Source: a candidate division Kazan bacterium RIFCSPLOWO2_01_FULL_48_13
Lineage (GTDB): Bacteria > Patescibacteriota > Kazan-3B-28 > UBA10110
Length of the DNA: 34,605 nt
Reading direction: 5' to 3'
Assembly: GCA_001771275.1 (NCBI GenBank)
Contig: METE01000004.1
Span: 1 to 34,605, forward strand
This document shows, piece by piece, positions 1 to 7,353 of this stretch. The position numbers and the translations under genes were made by a program. The first letter of the stretch is position 1; every line of letters begins with the position of its first letter. The notes below the pieces were generated by a model. It made no database searches. It had not been told where the DNA came from and saw only the letters and a program-made list of their open reading frames with translations.

Positions 1-85
1 AGCGATTCGAGAACGAGAAGTTCGGTCACAATCGTAGGCTGTTAGCGTAGCTAACCGTAGTCCGTCTTCATGACGAATACCTCCC

Positions 86-118
86 AATGTCGCCTGACAG
101 TACAAATTTCGCGACATT
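86..118 (-). terminator. Possible hairpin terminator of the left-end unknown gene
   Basis: AATGTCGC (86-93) and GCGACATT (111-118) form a perfect 8-bp inverted repeat with a 17-base loop. It starts 8 bases past the TAG stop of the 126-959 gene on the minus strand. There is no clear T tract, so termination is an inference. The rest of 1-125 shows no gene. Confidence 0.3.
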
Positions 119-125
119 GAGTCAG

Positions 126-959
126 CTATGATGCCAGCGTCTTACGGCGCCGGTAGACAACGACACTTCCATCGTCGCCAGGGATGGTGACGGGGTAATG
201 TTCGGGCTTGCCGAGCATTGTGTGCTCGAAGTCCGACGCGACCTGAATGAGTGCGCGACGCGGTAAACATTTGCCGTGCGCATGTGTCTTCACTAACTCG
301 CGTATCGCCACCGCCTTTTTGTGGGCGGCGGCGATTGTCGCCGGTTGTGGCATGATCAGCTTGAATGTACCGCCGACAATGCCCTCCCTATACAAGTCCG
401 GGTTGACCGGACAAGAAGAGAATCTGAACAGGTCTGAGATGTCGCGTGTCCACGGCAGCGCAAACGAAAATGATCTCGTGCTGATCTCCGACTGATAAAA
501 GTATCCCGCATAACAGACTTCTACCTTCACAACCTGCGGCCGACGGTTATCCAGCGCTAAATCAGACCAGAAAGCCTGATTCGTGATCAGCCCAAAATCC
601 CACCGCTCGCTCCAAGCGGCGTTGTTGGAATTTACCTCGATATTCGCCACGCCGAACCATGTCGGCTGAATATCGGACAGAGTTGCCCAATGGAAGCTTC
701 CGCGTTCAAATCCTTCCAGCCGCCGCAGCTCCCTCAGGACACGCTCCGCCGCGACCCGACGGATTAACTCGCTGCCGAACATCCAGGCACAAGATACTGG
801 ATGTCCTTTCATAAGGCTGAGCACCTCGTTGGTGCTAACCTCGAACCTCAACTCGTTTAGGTCTTCATCGCCCAACGCCTTTAAACGCTGAATTTCCCCC
901 TCGATCTCCCGCTGGGGATTCAGAAACGACTCATTCCAGTCTACAAACCTCTTGAACAT
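126..959 (-). CDS. Unknown protein, 277 aa
   Basis: I do not recognise a family. The product is 277 aa, soluble, without signal peptide or membrane segment. The N-terminal ~100 residues are charged and probably helical (residues 18-45 are rich in E, L and R); the middle is rich in aromatic residues and alternating hydrophobics; the C-terminus ends in a basic RRRK tract. The start is well supported: AAGGAG (965-970 on the minus strand) lies 5 bases before the ATG. This strong Shine-Dalgarno site is shared with the unknown gene at 15200-15991, whereas several neighbours lack one. It is separated from greA by a 740-base repeat-rich gap, so it is probably not in the greA operon. The gene is real by length and ribosome site; function is unknown. 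Confidence 0.7.
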   Translation of the reverse strand: MFKRFVDWNESFLNPQREIEGEIQRLKALGDEDLNELRFEVSTNEVLSLMKGHPVSCAWMFGSELIRRVAAERVLRELRRLEGFERGSFHWATLSDIQPTWFGVANIEVNSNNAAWSERWDFGLITNQAFWSDLALDNRRPQVVKVEVCYAGYFYQSEISTRSFSFALPWTRDISDLFRFSSCPVNPDLYREGIVGGTFKLIMPQPATIAAAHKKAVAIRELVKTHAHGKCLPRRALIQVASDFEHTMLGKPEHYPVTIPGDDGSVVVYRRRKTLAS

Positions 960-1300
960 TTCCTCTCCTTCTGCTGGGCATCACCCAGACAGTACTTCTA
1001 CTGCCGCCCGGTAGCACCAGGGCTACAATACGAACATTCGCTCCTGATGAGCGGTTTACTGTACACCTGTGGAACAGATATATAAGAAACCGCCCACCAG
1101 ATACAGGAAGGGGTTCGATCACCTAATTATCAAATGGCATCTTACTCTTCGAGGGTACTCCCGCAGAGACCGACTGTCAATAGTTTCTCGGCTCTCAGAG
1201 CCACTTTCCTCCTATATAACCCCACCCCACCTCCCCTTGATAAGGGGAGGAGTAATTTTTCGCTATCGGAGGAGGGGAAGCTTTCCCCTATCCCATCGGA

Positions 1301-1573
1301 GCCCGAGTGTGCTGAATCAACAAAACCACCGCTGTCGAAGCTGTTGTTTGAGGAGGGCTTTAGCCCAACGAGTTCAGCGAGAGGCGGAAAGGCGGTTTTG
1401 TTAGATGAAGCACAAGGGCGACTGGGCGTCCTTTTGGTGCTACCATTTTGGACGAGCAAAATGGTAGCAAAAAGCTGAACCGGAACAAATGGGTGGTGAA
1501 AATAATATTGTAAGATTCTGGACCCCAGTAGTAGAGCAAAGCTCACTACGGGGCGCGGCAAGCCAGAATGACG
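1301..1573 (+). repeat. Composite hairpin element, copy 1
   Basis: First module: a long hairpin (1301-1418) with outer pairs GCCC/GGGC, TGTGCT/AGCACA and AAAACC/GGTTTT, then an internal loop TTGTTTGA (1344-1351) opposite GAGTT (1370-1374), capped by GGGCTTTAGCCC. Second module: GCTACCATTTTG / CAAAATGGTAGC (1439-1468) around GACGAG, preceded by GGGCGTCCTTTTGG. Third module: a palindrome GATTCTGG...CCAGAATGAC (1514-1573). The same module order recurs at 10305-10520 and 17177-17477, and in reverse at 9418-9652. Confidence 0.75.
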
Positions 1574-1580
1574 AGGCAGA

Positions 1581-1679
1581 GATTGCCGCGTCCGTCGGCT
1601 GACGGACTCGCAATGACAAAAATAGATTCCTGCCTTCGCAGGAATGACAAGACAAGATCCTGGACGATGCCAGGATGAC
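1581..1679. repeat. Row of three short ATGAC-ended palindromes
   Basis: Units at 1581-1617 (GATTGC...GCAATGAC, with GTCCGTCGGCTGACGGAC inside), 1625-1648 (GATTCCTGC...GCAGGAATGAC) and 1656-1679 (GATCCTGG...CCAGGATGAC). Each has different stem bases but keeps the pairing and the ATGAC tail. Similar units occur at 3198-3303, 9418-9443, 12480-12538, 17418-17477 and 20303-20378. Confidence 0.75.
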
Positions 1680-1701
1680 GCTGCGAGGTAAACAGCGTCA
1701 A

Positions 1702-2166
1702 CTAGCGAACTTCGAGAATCGTATACTGTCTCGTTCCATCCGGCGTAGTCACATCAACCTGATCGCCCTTCTTCTGTCCCATTAAGGCGCGACCAATCGG
1801 CGACTCGTTGCTAATTTTGCCTTCGGCTGGATTTGATTCGTTAGAGCCAGTGATCACAAACTGTTTAGTATCACCATTAACTTGGACCTTCACCGTAGAG
1901 CCCAACGCCACCCGGCCATTGGTCCGATTATTGTCGTCGATCATTTTAGCGATCTTTAACATCGACTCGATCTCGGCGATCCGGCCTTCGATAAATGATT
2001 GTTTGGTTTTAGCTTCTTGATACTCGGCATTCTCCGACAGGTCGCCAAACTCCCGCGCTTCTTTGATCTTAGCGGTGATCTCTTTTCGTTCCTCTAACAG
2101 TCTGGAGAGCTCAGTCTTCAGCTCTTCCAAACCGGCCCGAGAAATGTATAAATCTGGTTGCGTCAT
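1702..2166 (-). CDS. greA: Transcription elongation factor GreA
   Basis: GreA binds in the secondary channel of RNA polymerase and stimulates cleavage of backtracked transcripts. The 154-aa product has the usual length. Residues 1-75 are the antiparallel coiled coil with the acidic tip GDLSENAEY (D42 and E45 correspond to the catalytic tip acids), and residues ~80-154 form the FKBP-like domain with SPIGRALMGQKKGD. The ATG start has no Shine-Dalgarno site at normal distance; an AAGGAGGC lies about 25 bases upstream and may not act on this start. A TTGACA hexamer (2239-2244, minus strand) lies at the edge of a palindrome upstream, but no good -10 fits it. Confidence 0.96.
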   Translation of the reverse strand: MTQPDLYISRAGLEELKTELSRLLEERKEITAKIKEAREFGDLSENAEYQEAKTKQSFIEGRIAEIESMLKIAKMIDDNNRTNGRVALGSTVKVQVNGDTKQFVITGSNESNPAEGKISNESPIGRALMGQKKGDQVDVTTPDGTRQYTILEVR

Positions 2167-2238
2167 AGATAATATTTAAACACTAATAAACTTGCCTCCT
2201 TATAGACAATATGTACATTTAAGCAAATCAAGGAAGTC

Positions 2239-2313
2239 TGTCAACCCCGTAGTATAAACTGGCGTGACTTTGTCATTTTCAGCGGAGCTGCGCCAGTTTT
2301 CACTATCGGGGTC
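2239..2313. repeat. CCCCGTAG palindrome upstream of greA
   Basis: CCCCGTAGTATAAACTGGCG (2245-2264) pairs with the inverted arm at 2291-2311 over about 20 bp. Both ends are flanked by the direct tetramer TCAA (2241-2244 and 2312-2315), which looks like a target-site duplication. On the minus strand the inner flank reads TTGACA, a consensus -35. It belongs to the same family as 8420-8493, 10137-10204 and 22555-22619. Confidence 0.65.
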
Positions 2314-2326
2314 AAGGGGAAGAAAA

Positions 2327-3175
2327 TCAGCTCCTGCGGCTTAAAATTTTGGCAGCTTGGATCACATTATTAATCAATGCGCTGACCGTGAGCGGCCCAA
2401 CCCCGCCGGGGACTGGCGTAATGTGGCTAACTCTTTTGGCTACACTGGCAAAATCAACATCCCCCACCCAGTGGTTTCCTAATTTATTAATACCGGCATC
2501 AATCACTACCGCCCCCCGCTTAACCATTGGGCCGTTAATTAGATGCGGTACCCCCGCCGCGGTAATTAAGATATCTGCCAAGACGGTTTTGTGTTTAAGG
2601 TCCTTCGTCGATTCGTTGAGAATCGTTACGCTCGATTTTAAGTTGGCCAGCAGAATACTAATTGGCATCCCCGCCACTTTGCCAAAACCCACCACCGTCA
2701 CATCCTTACCCTTTAGGGTGATGCGGTACTTCTCGATCAACTGCCAGATGCCCAGCGCAGTCGCCGGAATAAAGCGGGGCTGGCCCAACTCGAGCAACCC
2801 TAAGTTCTCGGCGCAGAGACCATCTACATCTTTTAAAGGATGAATGGCATTGATCAATTTAACCGCGTTGAATTTTTTGGGGACTGGCAACTGCACAATG
2901 ATTCCGTGCACCTTCTTATTCCGATTGAATGCGGCGATCACTCGCAGCACCTCTGCCTCTCTTACCACTCTGGAAAAATCCTTCAACCAAAAATTAATTC
3001 CCAATTTATGGCAGAGCTGGCGCTTTTTTTCGACATAGATGCGCGAATCTGGTGTGGCTCCTACCATAATGATCGCCAAACCCGGGGTAATTCCCCGGCG
3101 CTTTAATTTGGCTACCTCCAGCCTTAGTTTAGCGTGCTGTTCAGTTGCTAATTTTTTCCCATCCAGTAAAATCAT
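2327..3175 (-). CDS. folD: Bifunctional methylenetetrahydrofolate dehydrogenase/cyclohydrolase FolD
   Basis: FolD interconverts 5,10-methylene-, methenyl- and 10-formyl-tetrahydrofolate in the cytosol with NADP. The 282-aa product is full length. Visible motifs: YVEKK with the catalytic lysine near residue 53, GIIVQLPVP, KDVDGL, the dinucleotide-binding stretch VTVVGFGKVAGMPISILL, and the signature PVPGGVGPLTVSALI near the C-terminus. The usual PCTP motif reads PATALG, so its Cys is missing, which is a known kind of variation. The gene has its own interval on both sides filled with repeats. The ATG lacks a ribosome site; the bases before it read CATAATTTAT, so a leaderless or very short leader transcript is possible. 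Confidence 0.96.
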   Translation of the reverse strand: MILLDGKKLATEQHAKLRLEVAKLKRRGITPGLAIIMVGATPDSRIYVEKKRQLCHKLGINFWLKDFSRVVREAEVLRVIAAFNRNKKVHGIIVQLPVPKKFNAVKLINAIHPLKDVDGLCAENLGLLELGQPRFIPATALGIWQLIEKYRITLKGKDVTVVGFGKVAGMPISILLANLKSSVTILNESTKDLKHKTVLADILITAAGVPHLINGPMVKRGAVVIDAGINKLGNHWVGDVDFASVAKRVSHITPVPGGVGPLTVSALINNVIQAAKILSRRS

Positions 3176-3197
3176 ATAAATTATGTGTTACGCGTCC

Positions 3198-3304
3198 GTC
3201 ATTCTGGTAAGTCCGTCAGCTGACGGACGCATCCAGAATCTTAAGATCCTGGACCCCAGTAGTAGAGCAGAGCTCACTACGGGGCGCAGCAAGCCAGGAT
3301 GACG
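3198..3304. repeat. Two adjacent ATGAC-type palindromes
   Basis: 3201-3239: ATTCTGG and CCAGAAT around the perfect palindrome GTCCGTCAGCTGACGGAC. 3245-3304: GATCCTGG...CCAGGATGAC with inner pairs GTAGT/ACTAC and GAGC/GCTC. The second matches 1514-1573 and 17418-17477 closely except that both stem strands changed together (ATTCTGG/CCAGAAT to ATCCTGG/CCAGGAT). Confidence 0.75.
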
Positions 3305-3311
3305 ATAAAAA

Positions 3312-4391
3312 CTAAATTAGCTTGAGAATATCTTTATAAGTCACAGCGACAATCAGCGCCATCAACAGTACAAATCCAATGGTATGCACCATCCCCTCCA
3401 CCTGTTGTGAGATCTTTCGGCCTCCCCGCAAAACTTCTAAACCAACAAATAACAACCTCCCGCCATCTAAGCCCGGAAAAGGCACCAGATTAAGGATGCC
3501 TAAGTTGATCGACAGGAAGATCACAAACTGCAGCATGCGAAGCGCCCCTAATTGCACCAAATCGGCCGTGATCCGGGCGATTCCTACCGGGCCCGCCAAT
3601 TCGGCTGGCAGACTCGCAGTAGTAAATAGTTTATAGATCAAACCCACCACCGCCATCACTACCAACCAAATGATCCGCCAGGTTTCTTGTAGCGCGATCC
3701 ACGGCACCTGCCACCAGGCATAGTGTACCTGCTGGATCGCTCGATCGATCCAGGCGCCGATCACCACGCCATCCGAGGTTAGGGTGGGCTTCACTGACAC
3801 GGCTACCGGCTCGCCCCCTCGTTCAATTCCCAACTTAATGGTTTTATCTGCCTGGTCGGCGATCAGAGACTTAAAGACGGTCGGACTGCCCGCCGCCACT
3901 CCATCCACAGATAGGATATAGTCTCCCGCCCGAAGCTGCGCCGCTGCCGCCGGCGACTTATCGGCCACCTGCAGCACTACTACCTTGCCCTGCACTTGAG
4001 CCTCCGCGGCGTAGTCCTCCACCGGTCCCACCATCGGCGGCATCGACAGCCAAAACCCAATCATCAGAAGCACCCAAGCAAGCAGGATATTCATCAAGAT
4101 TCCACCGCCCAATACCCAAAACCTTGCCCCAGCGCTTTTGTTAGCTAAAGAGTGTTTGCCCCCTTTTTCATCTCCATTCTCGCCGTGCAACCTGACAAAT
4201 CCGCCAAACGGAATCCAGTTAATCGAATAAATTGTACCTTTATATTTAATCCCCCAAATCTTGGGCGGCATCCCCATTCCAAATTCTTCCACCCTAACAC
4301 CATTACGCTTAGCAAAATAAAAATGGCCCAGCTCGTGCACCAAGATAACTAAAGTAAAGATAATAATAAATACCAGAATAGCAATAAACAT
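3312..4391 (-). CDS. rseP: RseP-type site-2 intramembrane metalloprotease
   Basis: Membrane zinc protease that cuts transmembrane substrates such as anti-sigma factors or signal-peptide remnants. The 359-aa product has the first membrane segment with HELGH (H19, E20, H23), a PDZ domain at about residues 125-200 (VLQVADKSPAAAAQLRAGDY), and the second zinc site LVPFPGLDGG with D309, followed by C-terminal membrane helices. Length is typical of single-PDZ family members. Its ATG directly abuts the TAA of the upstream polyprenyl synthase gene (TAAATG), so the two are translationally coupled. Next to uppS as in most bacteria, but cdsA and dxr, which usually sit between them, are absent. Confidence 0.95.
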   Translation of the reverse strand: MFIAILVFIIIFTLVILVHELGHFYFAKRNGVRVEEFGMGMPPKIWGIKYKGTIYSINWIPFGGFVRLHGENGDEKGGKHSLANKSAGARFWVLGGGILMNILLAWVLLMIGFWLSMPPMVGPVEDYAAEAQVQGKVVVLQVADKSPAAAAQLRAGDYILSVDGVAAGSPTVFKSLIADQADKTIKLGIERGGEPVAVSVKPTLTSDGVVIGAWIDRAIQQVHYAWWQVPWIALQETWRIIWLVVMAVVGLIYKLFTTASLPAELAGPVGIARITADLVQLGALRMLQFVIFLSINLGILNLVPFPGLDGGRLLFVGLEVLRGGRKISQQVEGMVHTIGFVLLMALIVAVTYKDILKLI

Positions 4392-5462
4392 TTAGCGGAT
4401 GCGATTAACAATAAAATCTATCCATTTGCCAAATAGCTGCCTGGCTCGCGAATCGGATAATTTATTCAATGCTGCCCGGGCTTGACCGGCATATTTATTT
4501 GCCACACTGGCGGCATAATCGATCGAACCCAGCTCCTTCAGTATAGTATGAACCCGCTCGACCTCCACCGCCGATGCCCGCTCATTGCCCAGCACCGATA
4601 GCAGCAATTGTTTCTGAGAGGCATCAGCCACTCGATAAGCGTGCGCGATAATCACTGTCTTTTTCCCCTCGCGAATATCCGAGCCCACCGGCTTGCCCAG
4701 CTCTTTTTCGTCCCCCACTATCCCTAAGATGTCATCCCGCAGCTGAAAGGCTAAGCCGGCCTCTAAACAGATCTGTTGGATGGTCTGAACCGTCGGATGC
4801 TGCTTATCTAATTTATTGATCCCAATCATCGCCCCAGCTTGTCCGGCAAACCCAAAGGTAGAAGCAGTCTTTTGGGCCAACATACCCAAGATCATCTCCT
4901 CGGTTACCTCGTCCAATGAGAGCTGAGAATACTCCAAATCCAATGCTTCCCCCGACATCACCCGGGGCACCCAGTAGTTGGTCATCTCACGGATAATATA
5001 GCGGAACACCTCGGTATTAACTTGATCGCTTAACTCGTTGATCATGCTCATCGCCCAAGCTTGCTGAACATCCCCCACCAGCATCGCCATGCTTCTGGCG
5101 TACTGCTCCAACTCGGCGCTGTCTTTTATTTTTGGCCTATTTAGCTCACGATAGTAAGCGTGAACACTCGGGCCACCCCGTCTTAGATTGTCGTTATCGA
5201 TCAGATCGTCGTGGACTAATGTCCAAGTATGCGACATTTCGATCGCCGCCGCAGCCGGCAGCGCCAATTTTGGATCGCCGCCAGCGGCTTCGCACGCCAA
5301 CATTAATATAGCCGGCCGCAGCATCTTGCCGCCTCTGAGTGTGTATAGACCAGCGCCGTCCGCGATATACTTCGGCGTTATTTGAGACTTAAACGGACTA
5401 TTGAGAATGTAGTCGGCGATCAGTCGCGATTTTTCCTGCAGCTCCGCCTGAAGATCGATCAT
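4392..5462 (-). CDS. Polyprenyl diphosphate synthase (trans-prenyltransferase)
   Basis: Condenses isopentenyl diphosphate onto allylic diphosphates. The first aspartate motif is DDLIDNDNLRRGG (DDxxD complete) and the second is FQLRDDILG followed by GKPVGSDIREGKKT; the last aspartate of the second DDxxD is a glycine here. The protein is all-helical, about 356 aa. I chose the ATG at 5460-5462, 7 bases after the uppS stop; an in-frame TTG at 5478-5480 would add six residues and overlap uppS by 11 bases. Neither start has a clear ribosome site. Placed between uppS and rseP, it probably makes the substrate for UppS-linked or membrane lipid pathways. Chain length cannot be judged. Confidence 0.9.
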   Translation of the reverse strand: MIDLQAELQEKSRLIADYILNSPFKSQITPKYIADGAGLYTLRGGKMLRPAILMLACEAAGGDPKLALPAAAAIEMSHTWTLVHDDLIDNDNLRRGGPSVHAYYRELNRPKIKDSAELEQYARSMAMLVGDVQQAWAMSMINELSDQVNTEVFRYIIREMTNYWVPRVMSGEALDLEYSQLSLDEVTEEMILGMLAQKTASTFGFAGQAGAMIGINKLDKQHPTVQTIQQICLEAGLAFQLRDDILGIVGDEKELGKPVGSDIREGKKTVIIAHAYRVADASQKQLLLSVLGNERASAVEVERVHTILKELGSIDYAASVANKYAGQARAALNKLSDSRARQLFGKWIDFIVNRIR

Positions 5463-5469
5463 GAGAAAA

Positions 5470-6147
5470 TTATTTACCAAAATTCCGCTGTCGCCGGGTG
5501 TACTCCCGGATGGCTTTCTTTAGATCCTTCTCCCCAAAGTCCGGCCACAAAGTATTAGTAAAATATAATTCACTATATACTCCTTGCCACGGCAAAAAAT
5601 TACTTAACCGCATCTGGCCACCGGTTCTGATGATCAGATCGGGATCCGGCAGACCAGCGGTATCCAAGTGGGCCGCCAAGCTTTTCTCATCAATTCGTCC
5701 TGCCCGGCTCGCCTTCGCGGCTGCTCTGGATATCTCGTCCCGGCCGCCATAACTTAAGGCGACGGTTAATATATCGCGCCGATGCGCTTTAAGTTTATTA
5801 ACCGACTTATCAATAGCGCTCTGCAGACTTTTTGGGAAATCCTTTACCCGGCCAATCACCTTTAACCCCACCCGCTCTCGATCCATTTGATCGGTGTATT
5901 CCTGAATGGTTTTCTCTAATAACTTTAGCATCGCGCGGACCTCGGTCTTGTTACGCTGCCAGTTTTCCGTGGAGAACGCGTAGACCGTTACATAATGAAT
6001 GCCCAGCTTCTTGCAAGCCTTCGCCATTTTATCCAACGCCTTAACCCCCGCCGCATGGCCAGCGCTAACCGGCCGGCCCTTTTTCTTGGCCCACCGGCGA
6101 TTACCGTCCATAATAACTGCCAGGTGATTAATCTGACTCTTGGCCAT
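5470..6147 (-). CDS. uppS: Isoprenyl transferase (undecaprenyl diphosphate synthase-like)
   Basis: Cis-prenyltransferase that makes the undecaprenyl carrier for cell-wall precursors. The 225-aa product shows HLAVIMDGNRRWA with catalytic D14, GHAAG, the AFSTENWQRNK motif, LSYGGRDEI and LIIRTGGQMRLSNFLPWQ followed by YSELYFT and WPDF. In most homologues the C-terminal motif is RTSGE.RLSNFLLWQ; here it is RTGGQ, a mild variant. It begins 8 bases after the frr stop and is part of the rpsB-tsf-frr-uppS-rseP operon. Confidence 0.96.
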   Translation of the reverse strand: MAKSQINHLAVIMDGNRRWAKKKGRPVSAGHAAGVKALDKMAKACKKLGIHYVTVYAFSTENWQRNKTEVRAMLKLLEKTIQEYTDQMDRERVGLKVIGRVKDFPKSLQSAIDKSVNKLKAHRRDILTVALSYGGRDEISRAAAKASRAGRIDEKSLAAHLDTAGLPDPDLIIRTGGQMRLSNFLPWQGVYSELYFTNTLWPDFGEKDLKKAIREYTRRQRNFGK

Positions 6148-6155
6148 AGTGTTAA

Positions 6156-6710
6156 CTAAATCGATCGAAGATCGGCAGTCTTTCGCTCTAAGAGCTTATC
6201 AATTTCGGATATGCCGTTATCGACCACTGTCTGATATTCTTTTTTAAATCGCTCTTGGTCGTCCTCACTTACCCCGCCGTTCTTCGCTTCGCGTTCCATA
6301 TGATCGATCGCTTCGCGGCGATGGCTTCTTATATTTACTCTGGCTTCTTCGGCTAATTTATGGGCGACCTTAACCAGCTCGTCTCGGCGTTCGTCGCTTA
6401 AGGGCGGCACATTAACCCGCACTCGGTCGCCTTCATTGGTTACACTCAAACCCAAGCCCGATTCGCTAATCGCCTTTTCGATCGCTCCTGCATTGGCTTT
6501 ATCCCACGGTTGGATCAGCAGCTGTCTGGGGTCGGGTACCGTTACTCCCGCTACCTGATTGATCGGCATCCGCTGACCGTAAACATCTACCATTATCTTG
6601 TCCAGCAGCGAAGCGGAGGCGCCGCTGCTTCTTAAGCAAACAAGCTCCCCGGTTAGATGAGTAATTACCCCTGCGATTCTTTCGCTCAACTCTCGCCTAA
6701 TATTTTCCAT
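6156..6710 (-). CDS. frr: Ribosome recycling factor
   Basis: RRF splits post-termination ribosomes with EF-G. The 184-aa product has normal length and the two-domain layout: long helical domain I at both ends and a small domain II (about residues 30-105) with VPDPRQLLIQPWDK and PPLSDERRDEL. The usual RTGRAS motif reads RSSGASASLLD, so one of the conserved arginines is lost. It follows tsf by 48 bases. In most bacteria pyrH (UMP kinase) lies between tsf and frr; it is missing here. Confidence 0.95.
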   Translation of the reverse strand: MENIRRELSERIAGVITHLTGELVCLRSSGASASLLDKIMVDVYGQRMPINQVAGVTVPDPRQLLIQPWDKANAGAIEKAISESGLGLSVTNEGDRVRVNVPPLSDERRDELVKVAHKLAEEARVNIRSHRREAIDHMEREAKNGGVSEDDQERFKKEYQTVVDNGISEIDKLLERKTADLRSI

Positions 6711-6758
6711 GGCTATTCTCTAATTTTGTATTCTTAACTTTTCACTTATCACTCTCTT

Positions 6759-7349
6759 TTACCTGTCCCCCACCTCAAAGCGCACAAACCGCGCCACTTT
6801 AATATTTTCTTTTACTATCCCCACTACATTGTTGATCAGATCTTCCACCTTTTTGTCCTGATCCAGCACAAACGGCTGGCGCAGCAGACAAACCGATTCG
6901 TAAAATCCGTCCAGCTTGCCGGTGATAGCTTTATCGGCTACTGCTTTGGATTTGTCCTCCACTTGCGATTTATAAAGTTCTTTTTCGGCCGCGATAACAT
7001 CCGCAGGCACATCTTCTGGCGCGACATAGAGGGGCTGCATCCCGGCAATATGAGTGGCAATCTGTTTGACTAATTTCTTAAAATCATCTCCCCGCGCTAC
7101 AAAATCTGTTTCGCAGTTAACCTCGACCATCGCTCCGATCTTATCGCCCGGGTGCAAGTAAGTAGCGATTATCCCCTGCGAAGCAGCTCGTTCGGATTTA
7201 CTGGCGGCGATAGCGGCTCCCTTCTCTTTCAAAATTACCAACGCCTTGTCGGTATCACCCTGAGCTTCGTTGAGCGCCTTCTTAACATCCATCACTCCCG
7301 AACCAGTCAGGTCGCGCAATTTTTTTACATCGCTCGCTTTGATCTCCAT
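6759..7349 (-). CDS. tsf: Elongation factor Ts
   Basis: Nucleotide exchange factor for EF-Tu. The N-terminal UBA-like domain reads LRDLTGSGVMDVKKALNEA, and the core carries VNCETDFVARGDDF, where the TDFVA motif contacts EF-Tu. At 196 aa it is the short form seen in cyanobacteria, Thermus and CPR bacteria, lacking most of the coiled-coil dimer region of E. coli EF-Ts. It starts 4 bases after the rpsB stop and is co-transcribed with it. Confidence 0.96.
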   Translation of the reverse strand: MEIKASDVKKLRDLTGSGVMDVKKALNEAQGDTDKALVILKEKGAAIAASKSERAASQGIIATYLHPGDKIGAMVEVNCETDFVARGDDFKKLVKQIATHIAGMQPLYVAPEDVPADVIAAEKELYKSQVEDKSKAVADKAITGKLDGFYESVCLLRQPFVLDQDKKVEDLINNVVGIVKENIKVARFVRFEVGDR

Positions 7350-7353
7350 ATCT

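Larger units (their letters stand above)
960..1701. repeat. Gene-free interval made of nested palindromic repeats
   Basis: I see no credible gene here; the open frames in it are by-products of repeats. In order it holds a hairpin CCTCCCCTT/AAGGGGAGG (1230-1250), a hairpin around GGGGAAGCTTTCCCC (1274-1288), a long composite hairpin (1301-1418), a second hairpin (1439-1468), and a row of four short palindromes (1514-1573, 1581-1617, 1625-1648, 1656-1679), each ending in ATGAC. 960-1217 shows no structure beyond the ribosome site of the left gene. Confidence 0.75.

Noticed and set aside
1301-1418. Integron attC sites as the explanation for the long hairpins
   Set aside because: The conserved loop is TTGTTTGA/GAGTT, the RYYYAAC/GTTRRRY core sites are not found at the ends, and no cassette genes or integrase are visible.
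1069-1655. Several overlapping open frames of 70-140 codons on both strands
   Set aside because: They lie wholly within palindromic repeats, have low-complexity or repeat-coded sequences and no ribosome sites.
1514-1679. CRISPR array
   Set aside because: Units differ in length and stem sequence, there are no equal spacers and no cas genes in the window.
2349-2843. Plus-strand frame of 164 codons opposite folD
   Set aside because: It is an antisense shadow of folD with no family resemblance or ribosome site.
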